Positions 16,695 to 25,435 of a stretch of 44,380 nucleotides of DNA are shown piece after piece. The position numbers and the translations under genes were made by a program. The stretch is from Pseudomonas entomophila (GTDB taxonomy: Bacteria; Pseudomonadota; Gammaproteobacteria; Pseudomonadales; Pseudomonadaceae), in NCBI RefSeq assembly GCF_029478665.1, contig NZ_JARPQB010000045.1, positions 1 through 44,380 on the forward strand, given 5' to 3'. Below the pieces are notes generated by a model, which searched no databases, had not been told where the DNA came from, and worked only from the letters and a program-made list of their open reading frames with translations. Positions within the stretch are counted from its first letter, which is position 1, and each line of letters opens with the position of its first letter.

Positions 16695-17317
16695 GTGCCG
16701 GACCCTACAGGAAGCTGGAAGGTGCTTGATGACGCAGGCGCTTCCTACATGACGTATGTGGCTAAAGAAAATGGTACTTTCCATGCTTTGGGCGGCGGTA
16801 ATGTAACTTTAAGTGAACTGCGTGAGGCGCAAGCGCTCGGCATCCCGAGTTATGTGTTGCCCGAATTCGAGCCTGATGCCCAGAAGTCGGCTGCGCGACT
16901 GAAAGAAAATCCCTCTGTTGATCTGACGCCCGTCAGAACAGAAGTCGGTTGGCGGGAGCTGGATGGACACAGTAACAACCTATATCACTCTAATCTTGCT
17001 CGGCGACCAAAGCGCACTGACGATGTAGCAAAGGCTAACGCTCTTTGGTCAGATATGGCGATCGGGGAAAGAGACGGCAAGGTAAAGTTTTCTGATCGTA
17101 TAACAGTTAGCGATACCTTTATCGGGGGCGCCGTCTAGAAGATGAACACAAACTTCATAGGACTAACGAGGTGTATCGTAGGGAAATGGACGGGCAAGCC
17201 AAGGTTAAAGGCTATCCGTACGCAGTAGGATATGATAGCTGGGAGCCCGGTTCCAGTTTGATTTTCGATGAGGGGGTAGCTATTAATACGCTTGAAGCCT
17301 GGGGAAGGGAAGATTGA
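16695..17317 (+). pseudogene. Foreign, frameshifted ORF of unknown function
   Basis: An unrecognised coding remnant. The first frame, from a GTG at 16695, gives 147 residues and stops at 17136 (TAG). The frame is also open upstream to 16638 and reads sensibly (PDYRNVVYVPDPTGSW), so the true start is lost or uncertain. At the G5 run 17124-17128, restoring one G joins TFIGG to RRLEDEHKLHRTNEV and carries the protein on to a TGA at 17315 (ending LEAWGRED), about 207 residues in all. After that TGA the same frame stays open (LRGKENTDPGISSYSKEFI) to beyond 17450. Base composition is clearly less GC-rich than its neighbours. I do not recognise the family; the coding style and location suggest a horizontally acquired, decaying gene. 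Confidence 0.6.
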
Positions 17318-17507
17318 CTTCGCGGCAAAGAAAATACTGATCCGGGCATCAGTAGTTACTCGAAGGAATTTATATTCAAGCCCCCCCGGGTGAGCTCAAG
17401 AGCTTACAGTCAACGACTAGTATTAGTAAAAACTTGTGCTTGTGCTGTTAAAGGATCTTCGAGCAATTTACCGTACGGTGATGGCAAGTTGCTTGGAGGT
17501 TTCCTGG

Positions 17508-17850
17508 TTCGTGTTTCTCCAGCAGTCGGCGGATGTGGAGGATGGTGGTTTCGTCGGGAATGCGCTCCAGGTTCAGCCCGGCGAACTGCCGCAGGATGGC
17601 AGTCTCGTACAGCGCTTCCACCATCGCCGGATCATTGTAATCGAACCAGTTCTGCATCAAATGTACACGCAGCATCGTCACCAACGGACAAGCCGGACGA
17701 CCACCTTCACCCTTCGGGGTAGAACGGCTCGACCAGTTTGATCAAGCCGTTCCACGGCACCATCTGATCCATCCCGATCAAGAACAACTCTTTGAGAGTC
17801 TGCTTGCGCTTGCCTGGGTACTCGGCGTCAGCGAAGGTCATCTGCTTCAT
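17508..17850 (-). pseudogene. Truncated, frameshifted IS5-family transposase
   Basis: N-terminal part of an IS5-type DDE transposase. From the ATG at 17850 it reads MKQMTFADAEYPGKRKQTLK and on to FYPEG, where one extra G before 17709 creates a stop. In the next frame it continues as GGRPACPLVTMLRVHLMQNW and LERIPDETTILHIRRLLEKHE, typical IS5 N-terminal sequence. After LLEKHE (about 17508) similarity ends abruptly, so the catalytic domain is missing. I see no terminal inverted repeats. It abuts the foreign remnant on its left and lies 22 bases from the acyltransferase stop on its right. Confidence 0.8.
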
Positions 17851-17871
17851 CGAAAAAACACGGTGGTTGCA

Positions 17872-19896
17872 TCAAGGGTGTGTGGCCATCTGCTGCTCAG
17901 TGTGGGGCTTGAGCGCTTCAGAGAACATGGGGATCAAGACGTCGCCGCCATGTTCGTTCAAATGATCGTCATCGACGTAGATCGGCATGCCTTCGTGGTC
18001 ACCAAAACACCTTCCATCGCTGCACAGGTAGGGAAGCGGATCCAGGATTTTGACACCGCATTGCTTGCTGGCTGCATCCTGTGCCTCCCACACGAACGCG
18101 TTGCGCTGCATGTATTCATCGAGGCTGATGGATACGCGTTTTTCTCCACCCGGAATGATCGTTCGCCGGACCATGGTTTTCGGTACGTCGATCTTCAGCT
18201 CCGGGATTGGACGCACCCAATAAACCGGTCGAGTCTTGGCAAACTCACAGGCGGTATTGATCATCCCTTCTCGCATGTGGGCCAGGAACTCAGGGGACAC
18301 CGATGGGTACGGTTTGTCGATGTAGAAAAGCGGGACAGCGACCTCACCCTGTCTGTCAGGTTCATTCGGACCAAACAGATAGACAGACTGCCGATTGACA
18401 ATGATGAGGGGGACGTTCGCAGGTAGCGTCTTCTGCTTGTCCAGCGCCAGGGCCAAGAATTCACTGCACGTATTGTTCGGGTCGGTGGAGAGCTTGAGCC
18501 CCAGGATAGTTGCACAACTGTGCAGCTCCCAATCCAGCACGTTCAGGTTCTTGGACGGGAGTGATCGTTCCACCGCGCGGACAATTGAAGCGGCATGGCT
18601 GTCGCCGATAACAATGGCGCCCAGTTCGTTTCCGCCATAGGTGCATTGGGCGTTGGTCACCTTGTTTTTGGTGGCGTTGACAAAACACTCGGTGAGCCTT
18701 GGGTTCCTGACCGCGCTTTCCCGCATGATGCTATCGACCCGCTGGGCAAGCGCCCTGCTCGGCACGCCTTCTTCATGCTTGATGAGCTGGCTCGGGATCG
18801 CGGTTAGCAGCAAGAGCGCGAAAATGGCCAGGTAGGCCTTGGCTGTGCCCAGGTGGGTGAAAAGCGTTCTGGATGGCTGTTCTACTGCAACGTACGACAG
18901 GTGACCCAGCAGCAGGGTGATACTCAAGCCTGTCGCGGTGGCCACGACATCCTGGCGCAGCTCAAGGAATACCAGGGCCGCAACGATGGGCCAGTGCCAG
19001 AGGTAAAGAGAGTACGAGCGATCACCAAGCCATTGGCAGGCCTTGCTCCGCGTGAACAGCGAGCCTTGATTGGCGGCAGCAATGATGAACGATGTTCCCA
19101 GCACCGGAATGAGCGCATGCCAGCCTGGCCAGGTTACGCTGGGGTCGATCAAGGTAATCGAGTAGAGAATGAGCACAAACCCGGCACGCTCGAGATACTT
19201 TGCAGTTCGCAGGCCGATAGGGAATTGTGCTCCGATCAGGAACACCAGGCTGCCGAACAGCATTTCCCATGCCCGCATGGGGAGCAGGTAGAAAGAGGCT
19301 GAAGGGAAGAGGGGTGAAAAAACAAGGGAGGCAGCCAGTGAGCCTGCCAGTACTGTCGAGAGCACAACCAGTATGCCGAGGCGCCCGGGGCGTATTTTCC
19401 ATACCGCCAACAGGAGCAGCGGCAATATCAGGTAGAACTGCCACTCGACCGAGAGTGACCACGTGTGCAACAACCATTTGTCATACGATGCCACATCGAA
19501 ATACCCGGCCTCCTGCCAGAATCTCGAATTGGAGCTGAAGGTCAGTGCCGAAACCGTGTGGTACGCCAAGGTCTTGTAGTCGCCCGGTACCAGGAAGAAC
19601 CAGCCAAACACCAGCAGCGAGGCGCAGAGCACTATCAGCGCCGGGAGTATTCGCTTTGCCCGAGCGAGGTAGAACTTCAACAGCGAGAACCCGTCACGGC
19701 TTTCCAGGCCGGACACGATGATCGAGGTCATCAGGAATCCGGATATCACGAAAAAGATATCGACGCCGACGAAACCACCTTCAAAGCCGGACACGCCAAA
19801 GTGGTAGAACATCACGGCGACGACAGCCCAGGCTCTCAAGCCATTGATGTCGGTCCTGAAGCCACTTGAAGCGGGGGAGTGCTGGGTTTTGCTCAT
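17872..19896 (-). CDS. OafA/YrhL-type membrane acyltransferase with SGNH domain
   Basis: 674-residue integral-membrane O-acyltransferase, likely acetylating a surface polysaccharide or lipopolysaccharide O-antigen. The N-terminal acyltransferase-3 domain (about 1-370, ten or so membrane segments) has FRTDINGLRAWAVVAVMFYH with the conserved Arg and His, and GGFVGVDIFFVISGFLM. The C-terminal periplasmic SGNH hydrolase-like domain has the nucleophile block AIVIGDSHAAS near residue 447 and the late D-x-x-H element DDDHLNEHGG near 650. Start at 19896 (MSKTQHSPASSGFRTD) has GGAAGG just upstream. No other glycan genes are near, which suggests it is an acquired decoration module. Confidence 0.9.
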   Translation of the reverse strand: MSKTQHSPASSGFRTDINGLRAWAVVAVMFYHFGVSGFEGGFVGVDIFFVISGFLMTSIIVSGLESRDGFSLLKFYLARAKRILPALIVLCASLLVFGWFFLVPGDYKTLAYHTVSALTFSSNSRFWQEAGYFDVASYDKWLLHTWSLSVEWQFYLILPLLLLAVWKIRPGRLGILVVLSTVLAGSLAASLVFSPLFPSASFYLLPMRAWEMLFGSLVFLIGAQFPIGLRTAKYLERAGFVLILYSITLIDPSVTWPGWHALIPVLGTSFIIAAANQGSLFTRSKACQWLGDRSYSLYLWHWPIVAALVFLELRQDVVATATGLSITLLLGHLSYVAVEQPSRTLFTHLGTAKAYLAIFALLLLTAIPSQLIKHEEGVPSRALAQRVDSIMRESAVRNPRLTECFVNATKNKVTNAQCTYGGNELGAIVIGDSHAASIVRAVERSLPSKNLNVLDWELHSCATILGLKLSTDPNNTCSEFLALALDKQKTLPANVPLIIVNRQSVYLFGPNEPDRQGEVAVPLFYIDKPYPSVSPEFLAHMREGMINTACEFAKTRPVYWVRPIPELKIDVPKTMVRRTIIPGGEKRVSISLDEYMQRNAFVWEAQDAASKQCGVKILDPLPYLCSDGRCFGDHEGMPIYVDDDHLNEHGGDVLIPMFSEALKPHTEQQMATHP

Positions 19897-20070
19897 GGGT
19901 ACCTTCCGGAGCGCCGGCAAATCGTCTGGCGGTCTGCCAAAAGGGCGAGATTCTACAGTGATATCGAGTGCTTGGCAGTGGCTCGCTCGTGGCATCCATC
20001 CAGGGTTACAGGTCGGCTTGCGCGCTGGGACGTATGATGGCCGGCCATCATTGCCGAAAAGGGCGTCGCC

Positions 20071-20511
20071 ATGCTGCCAGACAAGGCTTGTGCCGTAGTG
20101 CTCTCATCCACCCCACAGCCCCGAATACTGCTGTTTCGCCATCCTTTGGCCGGGGTGCAGCTGGTAAAGGGCACCATCGAACAGGGCGAGACACCAAATG
20201 AGGCCGCGTTGCGCGAGTTGGCGGAGGAGTCGGGTATCGATGCCGCAATGATCAAGGACGACCTGGGTTGCTGGGCGTCCGGACACCTCGATCAGATCTG
20301 GTCGTTCCAACTGTGCCAGGCGCAGGCGGGACTGCCCGAGCAATGGTCTCATCAGACCCTGGACGACCATGGCCACGTTTTCGAGTTTTTCTGGGCACCA
20401 CTCGGCCAGTTGCCCTACGCGGACTGTCATCCCGTCTTTCAGCGGGCGCTGGCCTATTTGTGTGAGGCGCTGACAGCGAAGGGAATCTGGCAAGGCCAGG
20501 TATTGGCCTAG
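20071..20511 (+). CDS. Nudix hydrolase
   Basis: 146-residue protein with a complete Nudix box, GTIEQGETPNEAALRELAEE followed by SGI (about residues 34-56), which coordinates the divalent metal that cleaves nucleoside diphosphates linked to another group. The N-terminal part (ACAVVLSSTPQPRILLFRHP) and VFEFFWAPL fit the Nudix fold. The specific substrate cannot be told from sequence. The gene converges on the nucleotidyltransferase-like gene and their stop codons share the CTAG at 20508-20511. Confidence 0.9.
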   Translation: MLPDKACAVVLSSTPQPRILLFRHPLAGVQLVKGTIEQGETPNEAALRELAEESGIDAAMIKDDLGCWASGHLDQIWSFQLCQAQAGLPEQWSHQTLDDHGHVFEFFWAPLGQLPYADCHPVFQRALAYLCEALTAKGIWQGQVLA

Positions 20512-21068
20512 CTGGCGATCTTCAGCCAAGGCCACCGTTTCCGATAGCTGTCGGCCTTGTTCCTGAACAGTACCGGCTGCGGGTTGCGATCGTTCATGCT
20601 CAACACATCATCCTGCAGGTCATCGAGGGCGTGAGTGCTGTACAACTCACCAGTACCCACATCCACGCCGAGGCAAGTCGAACGGATGAGGTAGCGGTCT
20701 ATCCCCTCGGTCACCGATTTCAACGGCGAATAGTGCGCTCCGAACTTGGCTTCATACCAGAGATGAACCCTGGCCTGGTTGCGCACTTCCACATTGACCC
20801 CAAGGTGTTCGCAAGCGTCACGAACCCGGGCGATCACCCGGTCCTCGGCTTCCCACGACAGGTCTTCATCGAAGTAGGCGATGTCGTAGTCCTTGATGCC
20901 CCAATCAGTTGCTTGACCCGAGCGGACGTTCCAGAACGTCTGGAACAGGCAGCCCGCCGTGAGCATGCAGTTGGGCAGGTCCAGCACAGGCAGCAGCGCG
21001 AGCAACGCGCGGTTGGTGGTGTTCTCCAGGGCGATTTCCAATACCCGCTCGTGGGTCAGCGAAACCAT
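20508..21068 (-). CDS. Nucleotidyltransferase-like protein (NTP_transf_6 / DUF925 type)
   Basis: 186 residues, resembling the nucleotidyltransferase-fold family previously called DUF925. The presumed active-site strand is GIKDYDIAYFDEDLSWEAED, with the family D-x-D-like pair; further conserved-looking parts are ARVHLWYEAKFG and NDRNPQPVLFRNKA. The ATG at 21068 has AAGGA about eight bases upstream, whereas the ATG at 21077 would overlap that site, so 21068 is preferred. Its substrate is unknown. It lies 30 bases downstream of the GFA-family gene on the same strand and may be co-transcribed with it. Confidence 0.8.
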   Translation of the reverse strand: MVSLTHERVLEIALENTTNRALLALLPVLDLPNCMLTAGCLFQTFWNVRSGQATDWGIKDYDIAYFDEDLSWEAEDRVIARVRDACEHLGVNVEVRNQARVHLWYEAKFGAHYSPLKSVTEGIDRYLIRSTCLGVDVGTGELYSTHALDDLQDDVLSMNDRNPQPVLFRNKADSYRKRWPWLKIAS

Positions 21069-21097
21069 GTCGTTCATCCTTGTCCGGTGACGTGCGC

Positions 21098-21478
21098 TCA
21101 GGTGTGTGGGTACCAGTGAACCGCTGAGTCGAGATGAATGTGTTTCTCCTTCTGCGGCGTGAACGGTGTATCGAGCGTAGCCAACGCCACGCAAATCCAG
21201 TCGGCGAACTCGCCCTGTGAGCACGACCAGAACAAGGACGATCCGCAACGTGCGCAGAATGTGCGCAGTACTGACTCGGAAGAGGGGTATTCGGTGAGGC
21301 AGTCAGCCCCTTCAAGTATCTGCAACGTGCTACGGGGAACGCTGCCGTAAGTGGCAAACAGCGCACCATGGCCCTTGCGGCACTGGCTGCAGTGGCAATG
21401 GCTCACCGCCTTTGGCGCGGTCTGCAATTCATAGCGTACCGCCGCGCACAGGCAGCTGCCTTGATAGATATCGCTCAT
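21098..21478 (-). CDS. GFA-family (glutathione-dependent formaldehyde-activating-like) zinc protein
   Basis: 126 residues with the GFA/CENP-V fold signature. Zinc ligands are visible in three clusters: GSCLCAAVRYE near residue 8, CHCSQCRKGHGA near 28 and FCARCGSSLFW near 73. The family binds a thiol cofactor such as glutathione; most members are uncharacterised and only some relate to formaldehyde. Start at 21478 (MSDIYQGSCLC) gives the standard short N-terminus; the ribosome-binding site is weak and an ATG 24 bases further upstream is possible. Confidence 0.88.
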   Translation of the reverse strand: MSDIYQGSCLCAAVRYELQTAPKAVSHCHCSQCRKGHGALFATYGSVPRSTLQILEGADCLTEYPSSESVLRTFCARCGSSLFWSCSQGEFADWICVALATLDTPFTPQKEKHIHLDSAVHWYPHT

Positions 21479-21546
21479 TTGATCATTTCCAGCCTTGAGC
21501 ATGGCGCTTGCGAGGGGCTCGACGAAGCGGTTGTGGCGCGGTTGAG

Positions 21547-21690
21547 ATTGAGCGCCGCTGCGCGGCGCATCGCGGATGAATCCGCTCCTACAGGCCAGGG
21601 TTGCCAGCTCGAAATATAGCGTTGTACCAACAAGGCGGACAATCATGCCCTGTGTGTAGGAGCGGATTCATCCGCGCAGCGGCGCTCGAT
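21547..21690. repeat. REP inverted pair with a 10-base indel
   Basis: Arms 21547-21592 and 21655-21690. Both contain the TCATCCGC-type stem and a GAGCGCCGCTG tail, but the left arm has ten extra bases (CGCGGCGCAT) that the right arm lacks. Related to the perfect pair at 15963. The gap 21479-21821 otherwise holds only the divergent promoter regions of the GFA gene and the response regulator. Confidence 0.75.
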
Positions 21691-21821
21691 CCCAACCGCG
21701 CTGCAAGGCTACAGTGCGCCAATACGGCACCCCCCACGACGAATCCCGCGCCAAGGGTCATAATCCCCCCTTAATCACCATCCTGTGCAATGCCAGCTTC
21801 CCCACCCCAGGAGACTTCCCC

Positions 21822-22505
21822 ATGCACGTTCTGCTCTGCGAGGACGACGACCTGATCGCCAGCGGCATCTGCGCCGGGCTTTCGGCCCAGGGCCTGACCG
21901 TGGACCGGGTGGCGAGCGCGTCGCAGGCGCGGCAGATGCTCCAGGCCGCGCAGTTCGACGTGATGATCCTTGACCTGGGGCTACCCGACGAGGATGGCCT
22001 GAAACTGTTGCGCCGCCTGCGCCAGCAGGGCGAGACCCTGCCGGTGCTGGTGCTGACCGCGCGCGACGCGGTCACCGACCGAGTCGACGGGTTGCAGGCG
22101 GGGGCCGATGACTACCTGCTCAAACCGTTCGACCTGCGCGAACTGGCGGCGCGCCTGCACACCTTGCTGCGACGGGTGGCGGGGCGGGCGGTCAATGTGA
22201 TCGAGCATGGGCCGCTGTGCTACGACCCGAGCAGTTGCGTGGCAACCTTGGCCGGCGCGCCGGTGGACTTGTCGCGGCGCGAGCAGGCGCTGCTCCAGGC
22301 GCTGCTGCAGAATCCGGGGCGGGTGCTGTCCAGCGAGCAATTGAAAGATTGCGTGTACGGCTTCAGCGACGAGGTCGAGAGCAACGCCCTCAACGTGCAT
22401 ATCCACCACCTGCGCCGCAAGCTCGGTAACGGCATCGTCGAGACCGTGCGTGGCCTGGGCTACCGGCTGGGGCCGGCGCAGGCGCCGCAGGAGGCGTCGT
22501 CGTGA
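21822..22505 (+). CDS. OmpR-family response regulator (QseB/PmrA-like)
   Basis: 227-residue DNA-binding response regulator. Receiver domain with EDDD at 7-10, phospho-acceptor Asp51 in VMILDLGLPDEDG and Lys in DYLLKPFDL near 101; winged-helix domain from about 127 with SRREQALLQALLQNPGRVLS and the ending VETVRGLGYRLG. Start ATG at 21822 has AGGAGA upstream. It overlaps the kinase gene start by 4 bases (GTGA), so the pair is translationally coupled. The signal and target genes cannot be inferred; QseB/PmrA/TctD-type regulators all look alike at this level. Confidence 0.92.
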   Translation: MHVLLCEDDDLIASGICAGLSAQGLTVDRVASASQARQMLQAAQFDVMILDLGLPDEDGLKLLRRLRQQGETLPVLVLTARDAVTDRVDGLQAGADDYLLKPFDLRELAARLHTLLRRVAGRAVNVIEHGPLCYDPSSCVATLAGAPVDLSRREQALLQALLQNPGRVLSSEQLKDCVYGFSDEVESNALNVHIHHLRRKLGNGIVETVRGLGYRLGPAQAPQEASS

Positions 22506-23824
22506 GCTTGCGCGTTCGTCTGTCGCTGATCCTGGGTAGCGCCTTCATCATTATCTGGGTGCTGGCGGCGGCGTGGATGCTGCGCGACCTGCGCCAGCAG
22601 ATGATGTTCTCCCTCGACCAACGCCTGGTGGCGTCGGCGCGCATGGTCGCCGGGCTGATCGATCAGTTGCCGCAACCCTTGACGGCCAAGGGGCAGGACG
22701 CGCATTTCTCTGCGGACCAGTTCAGCGTGCCGGATGGCATGGCCTGCCAGGTGAGCTCCCTGCGCGGTGAGATCCTGGCCAGCAACCACAAGCATGACGG
22801 CACGATGGACGACCAGCGCAGCGGTTTCCGCGACCAGACCATCGACGGGGCCTCATGGCGAACCTTCACCTACAACCACGGCGATGTGCGCATCACCACC
22901 GCCGACCGCCACCAGGAGCGCGAGGCGCTGAACCAGTCGATCCTGCTGGCGGCGTCGGCACCGGTGCTGATGGCCCTGCTGGGCAGCCTGGGGCTGTTGT
23001 GGATTGGCCTGGGCAAGGGCCTGGAGCCGCTGAACCGCATGCGTGACGCCTTGCGCAGGCGGCGCGCGGACAGTGTCGAGCCGTTGCAGGTGGCCGGCCT
23101 GCCCAGCGAGCTGCAACCGCTGCTCGATACCCAGAACCAGCTGTTCCTGCGCATCGCCCAGACCATCGAGCGCGAGCGCCGCCTCACCGACGATGCCGCC
23201 CACGAGCTGCGCAGCCCGCTGACCGCGATCAAGACCCACCTGCAAGTGGCGAGGATGACCGACGGCACGGTGCGCGAGCAGGCCCTGGAGCATGCCGAGC
23301 AGGGGGCAGATCGCATGCACCGCACGCTGGAGCAGTTGCTGATGCTGGCGCGGGTCGAGGGCAGCCTGTCGTTCGACGATGGCGTGCAGTGCAGCGCCGA
23401 GCAGGTGGCGTTGCAGGCGATTCAGGATGCCGGTGGGGGTGACAACCGGCGCATTCTGCTGCGCTTGCCGGAGGATGCCGCCAAGGTCTACCTGGGGATG
23501 CCGGCGCCGCTGGCAGTGGCGGCCTTGCGCAACCTGCTGGACAACGCCTTGCGCCATGGTGGCGATGCGGCGGTGGAGCTGGAGGTGCAGGCATTGGAGG
23601 GGCAGGTGGACTTCCTGGTGCGTGACCATGGGCCAGGCATCGCGCAGGAGGACCTGCAGCACCTGACCGAGCGTTTCTGGCGCAATGGCCAGAGTGGTGG
23701 TTGCGGGCTGGGGTTGGCGATTGTCCAGGCAATCGTCCAGCGTTGCGCGGGAAGCCTGCGCTTCGACAGCCAGGTCGATGGTTTGCGGGTGAGGTTGCAG
23801 GTGCCGGCGCGTTCGGGCGCTTGA
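22502..23824 (+). CDS. Sensor histidine kinase (QseC/PmrB-like)
   Basis: 440-residue inner-membrane kinase, partner of the preceding regulator. Membrane segments at about 8-28 and 155-177, periplasmic sensor region between them, HAMP-like linker (LNRMRDALRRRR), H-box RRLTDDAAHELRSPLTAIK with His234, N-box LRNLLDNALRHGG and G-boxes DHGPGI and GCGLGLAIVQ. GTG start at 22502 overlaps the regulator stop. The periplasmic domain resembles the 2CSK_N type common in QseC/TctE kinases, whose ligands are diverse. Confidence 0.92.
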   Translation: MSLRVRLSLILGSAFIIIWVLAAAWMLRDLRQQMMFSLDQRLVASARMVAGLIDQLPQPLTAKGQDAHFSADQFSVPDGMACQVSSLRGEILASNHKHDGTMDDQRSGFRDQTIDGASWRTFTYNHGDVRITTADRHQEREALNQSILLAASAPVLMALLGSLGLLWIGLGKGLEPLNRMRDALRRRRADSVEPLQVAGLPSELQPLLDTQNQLFLRIAQTIERERRLTDDAAHELRSPLTAIKTHLQVARMTDGTVREQALEHAEQGADRMHRTLEQLLMLARVEGSLSFDDGVQCSAEQVALQAIQDAGGGDNRRILLRLPEDAAKVYLGMPAPLAVAALRNLLDNALRHGGDAAVELEVQALEGQVDFLVRDHGPGIAQEDLQHLTERFWRNGQSGGCGLGLAIVQAIVQRCAGSLRFDSQVDGLRVRLQVPARSGA

Positions 23825-23847
23825 GCGGTGTAGCCTGCTCTGGCCCT

Positions 23848-23872
23848 TTCGCCGGCAAGCCGGCTCCTACAG
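23848..23872. repeat. Single REP unit
   Basis: TTCGCCGGCAAGCCGGCTCC followed by TACAG; stem GCCGGC/GCCGGC. Twenty-four bases after the kinase stop; may work as a transcription or mRNA-decay barrier. Confidence 0.7.
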
Positions 23873-23923
23873 GTCTGGCGCCAGGCACCCGGTCAAAGGC
23901 ATCACAAATCCTGCGCCAGCCGC

Positions 23924-23947
23924 TAAATCCTTTCCTCGCTGAAGCGT
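23924..23947 (+). promoter_or_regulatory. PvdS iron-starvation box, aminotransferase promoter
   Basis: CTAAAT, exactly 16 bases, then CGT. This is the consensus for promoters read by PvdS-type ECF sigma factors ((G/C)TAAAT-N16-CGT). It lies 83 bases upstream of the ATG at 24030. Transcription would start about where the alternative ATG at 23958 lies, which argues for the downstream start. Confidence 0.8.
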
Positions 23948-24029
23948 TTTCCAAGCGATGACTACCCGACACACATCCGGTTCCAGGGCGCGTGGCGGGC
24001 ACTTTCGCTTGCTTGCGAGGACTTTTCCG

Positions 24030-25424
24030 ATGTCGACCGTTTCCAGCCTTGCCCAGGCGCTGCCGGCCTCCGCGCCCCAGGCCCTGTACGAATTCGCGGA
24101 CTCGCCGCTGCTGCTGCGCCAGCAGCAACAGGAGTCCAATGCCCGCAGCTACCCCCGGCGTATCCCGCTGGCGCTCAAGCGCGCCCGGGGCATTCACGTG
24201 GAGGATGTCGAGGGCCGTCAGTTCATCGACTGCCTGGCCGGCGCCGGGACCTTGGCCCTGGGGCACAACCACCCGGTGGTGGTCGAGGCGATCCAGCGCG
24301 TGCTGGCCGATGAGCTGCCGCTGCACACCCTGGACCTGACCACGCCGGTCAAGGATCAGTTCGTCCAGGACCTGTTCGGCCTGCTGCCCGAACCCCTGCG
24401 CCGCGAGGCGAAGATCCAGTTCTGTGGCCCCACCGGCACCGATGCCGTGGAAGCGGCGCTCAAGCTGGTGCGCACCGCCACTGGGCGCAGCACCGTGCTG
24501 GCGTTCCAGGGCGGCTACCACGGCATGACCCAGGGCGCCCTGAGCCTGATGGGCAGCCTGGGGCCGAAGAAGCCGTTGGGGGCGTTGTTGAGCAATGGCG
24601 TGCAGTTCCTGCCGTACCCCTACGATTATCGTTGCCCGTTCGGCCTGGGCGGCGAGGCGGGCGTGCGTGCCAACCTGCACTACCTGGAGAACCTGCTGAA
24701 CGACCCCGAGGCCGGCGTGGCCTTGCCGGCGGCGGTGATCGTCGAGGTGGTGCAGGGCGAGGGTGGCGTGATCCCGGCCGATATCGAATGGCTGCGCGGC
24801 CTGCGGCGGATCACCGAGCAGGCCGGCGTGGCACTGATCGTCGACGAGATCCAGAGTGGTTTCGCCCGTACCGGGAAAATGTTCGCCTTCGAGCATGCCG
24901 GGATCGTGCCGGACGTGGTCACGTTGTCCAAGGCCATCGGTGGCAGCCTGCCGCTGGCGGTGATGGTCTACCGCGACTGGTTGGACAAATGGTCGCCGGG
25001 TGCCCATGCGGGTACGTTCCGGGGCAACCAGATGGCCATGGCGGCGGGGTCGGCGGTGATGAACTACCTGGTTGAACACCGCCTCTGCGAGCATGCCGAA
25101 GCCATGGGGCAGCGACTGCGTGGGCACCTGCAGCACTTGCAGCGGGATTACCCGCAACTGGGGGATATCCGTGGGCGTGGGTTGATGCTCGGTGTCGAAC
25201 TGGTCGATCCGGCAGGCGAGGTCGATGCGTTGGGCCATCCACCGGCTTGCAGGACATTGGCGCCCAAGGTGCAGCGTGAGTGCTTGCGGCGCGGGTTGAT
25301 TCTTGAACTGGGCGGGCGGCATGGCGCGGTGGTGCGTTTCCTGCCGCCGCTGATCATCAGTGCCGAGCAGGTCGACGAGGTCGCCGGGCGGTTTGCCGAG
25401 GCCGTGGCTGCCGCGGTCGGCTGA
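24030..25424 (+). CDS. pvdH: Diaminobutyrate-2-oxoglutarate aminotransferase, PvdH-like
   Basis: Class III PLP aminotransferase, 464 residues. Expected reaction: aspartate semialdehyde plus glutamate to L-2,4-diaminobutyrate, a building block of the pyoverdine chromophore and peptide. PLP motifs: FCGPTGTDAVEAALKL near residue 132, IVDEIQSGFARTGKM near 270 and the Schiff-base Lys in VTLSKAIGGSLPL near 300. Start at 24030 (MSTVSSLAQAL) has GAGG about nine bases upstream and lies after the PvdS box; the 23958 start is too close to the promoter. The PvdS box and position beside pvdP support the PvdH role; other diaminobutyrate pathways (for example ectoine) use related enzymes, so the exact substrate is inferred. 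Confidence 0.85.
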   Translation: MSTVSSLAQALPASAPQALYEFADSPLLLRQQQQESNARSYPRRIPLALKRARGIHVEDVEGRQFIDCLAGAGTLALGHNHPVVVEAIQRVLADELPLHTLDLTTPVKDQFVQDLFGLLPEPLRREAKIQFCGPTGTDAVEAALKLVRTATGRSTVLAFQGGYHGMTQGALSLMGSLGPKKPLGALLSNGVQFLPYPYDYRCPFGLGGEAGVRANLHYLENLLNDPEAGVALPAAVIVEVVQGEGGVIPADIEWLRGLRRITEQAGVALIVDEIQSGFARTGKMFAFEHAGIVPDVVTLSKAIGGSLPLAVMVYRDWLDKWSPGAHAGTFRGNQMAMAAGSAVMNYLVEHRLCEHAEAMGQRLRGHLQHLQRDYPQLGDIRGRGLMLGVELVDPAGEVDALGHPPACRTLAPKVQRECLRRGLILELGGRHGAVVRFLPPLIISAEQVDEVAGRFAEAVAAAVG

Positions 25425-25435
25425 TTGCATGCAAT

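Noticed and set aside
17390..17722. Plus-strand ORF (MSSRAYSQRLVL…) as a separate gene
   Set aside because: Its right half runs antisense through the IS5 fragment; its left half is the tail of the broken foreign frame.
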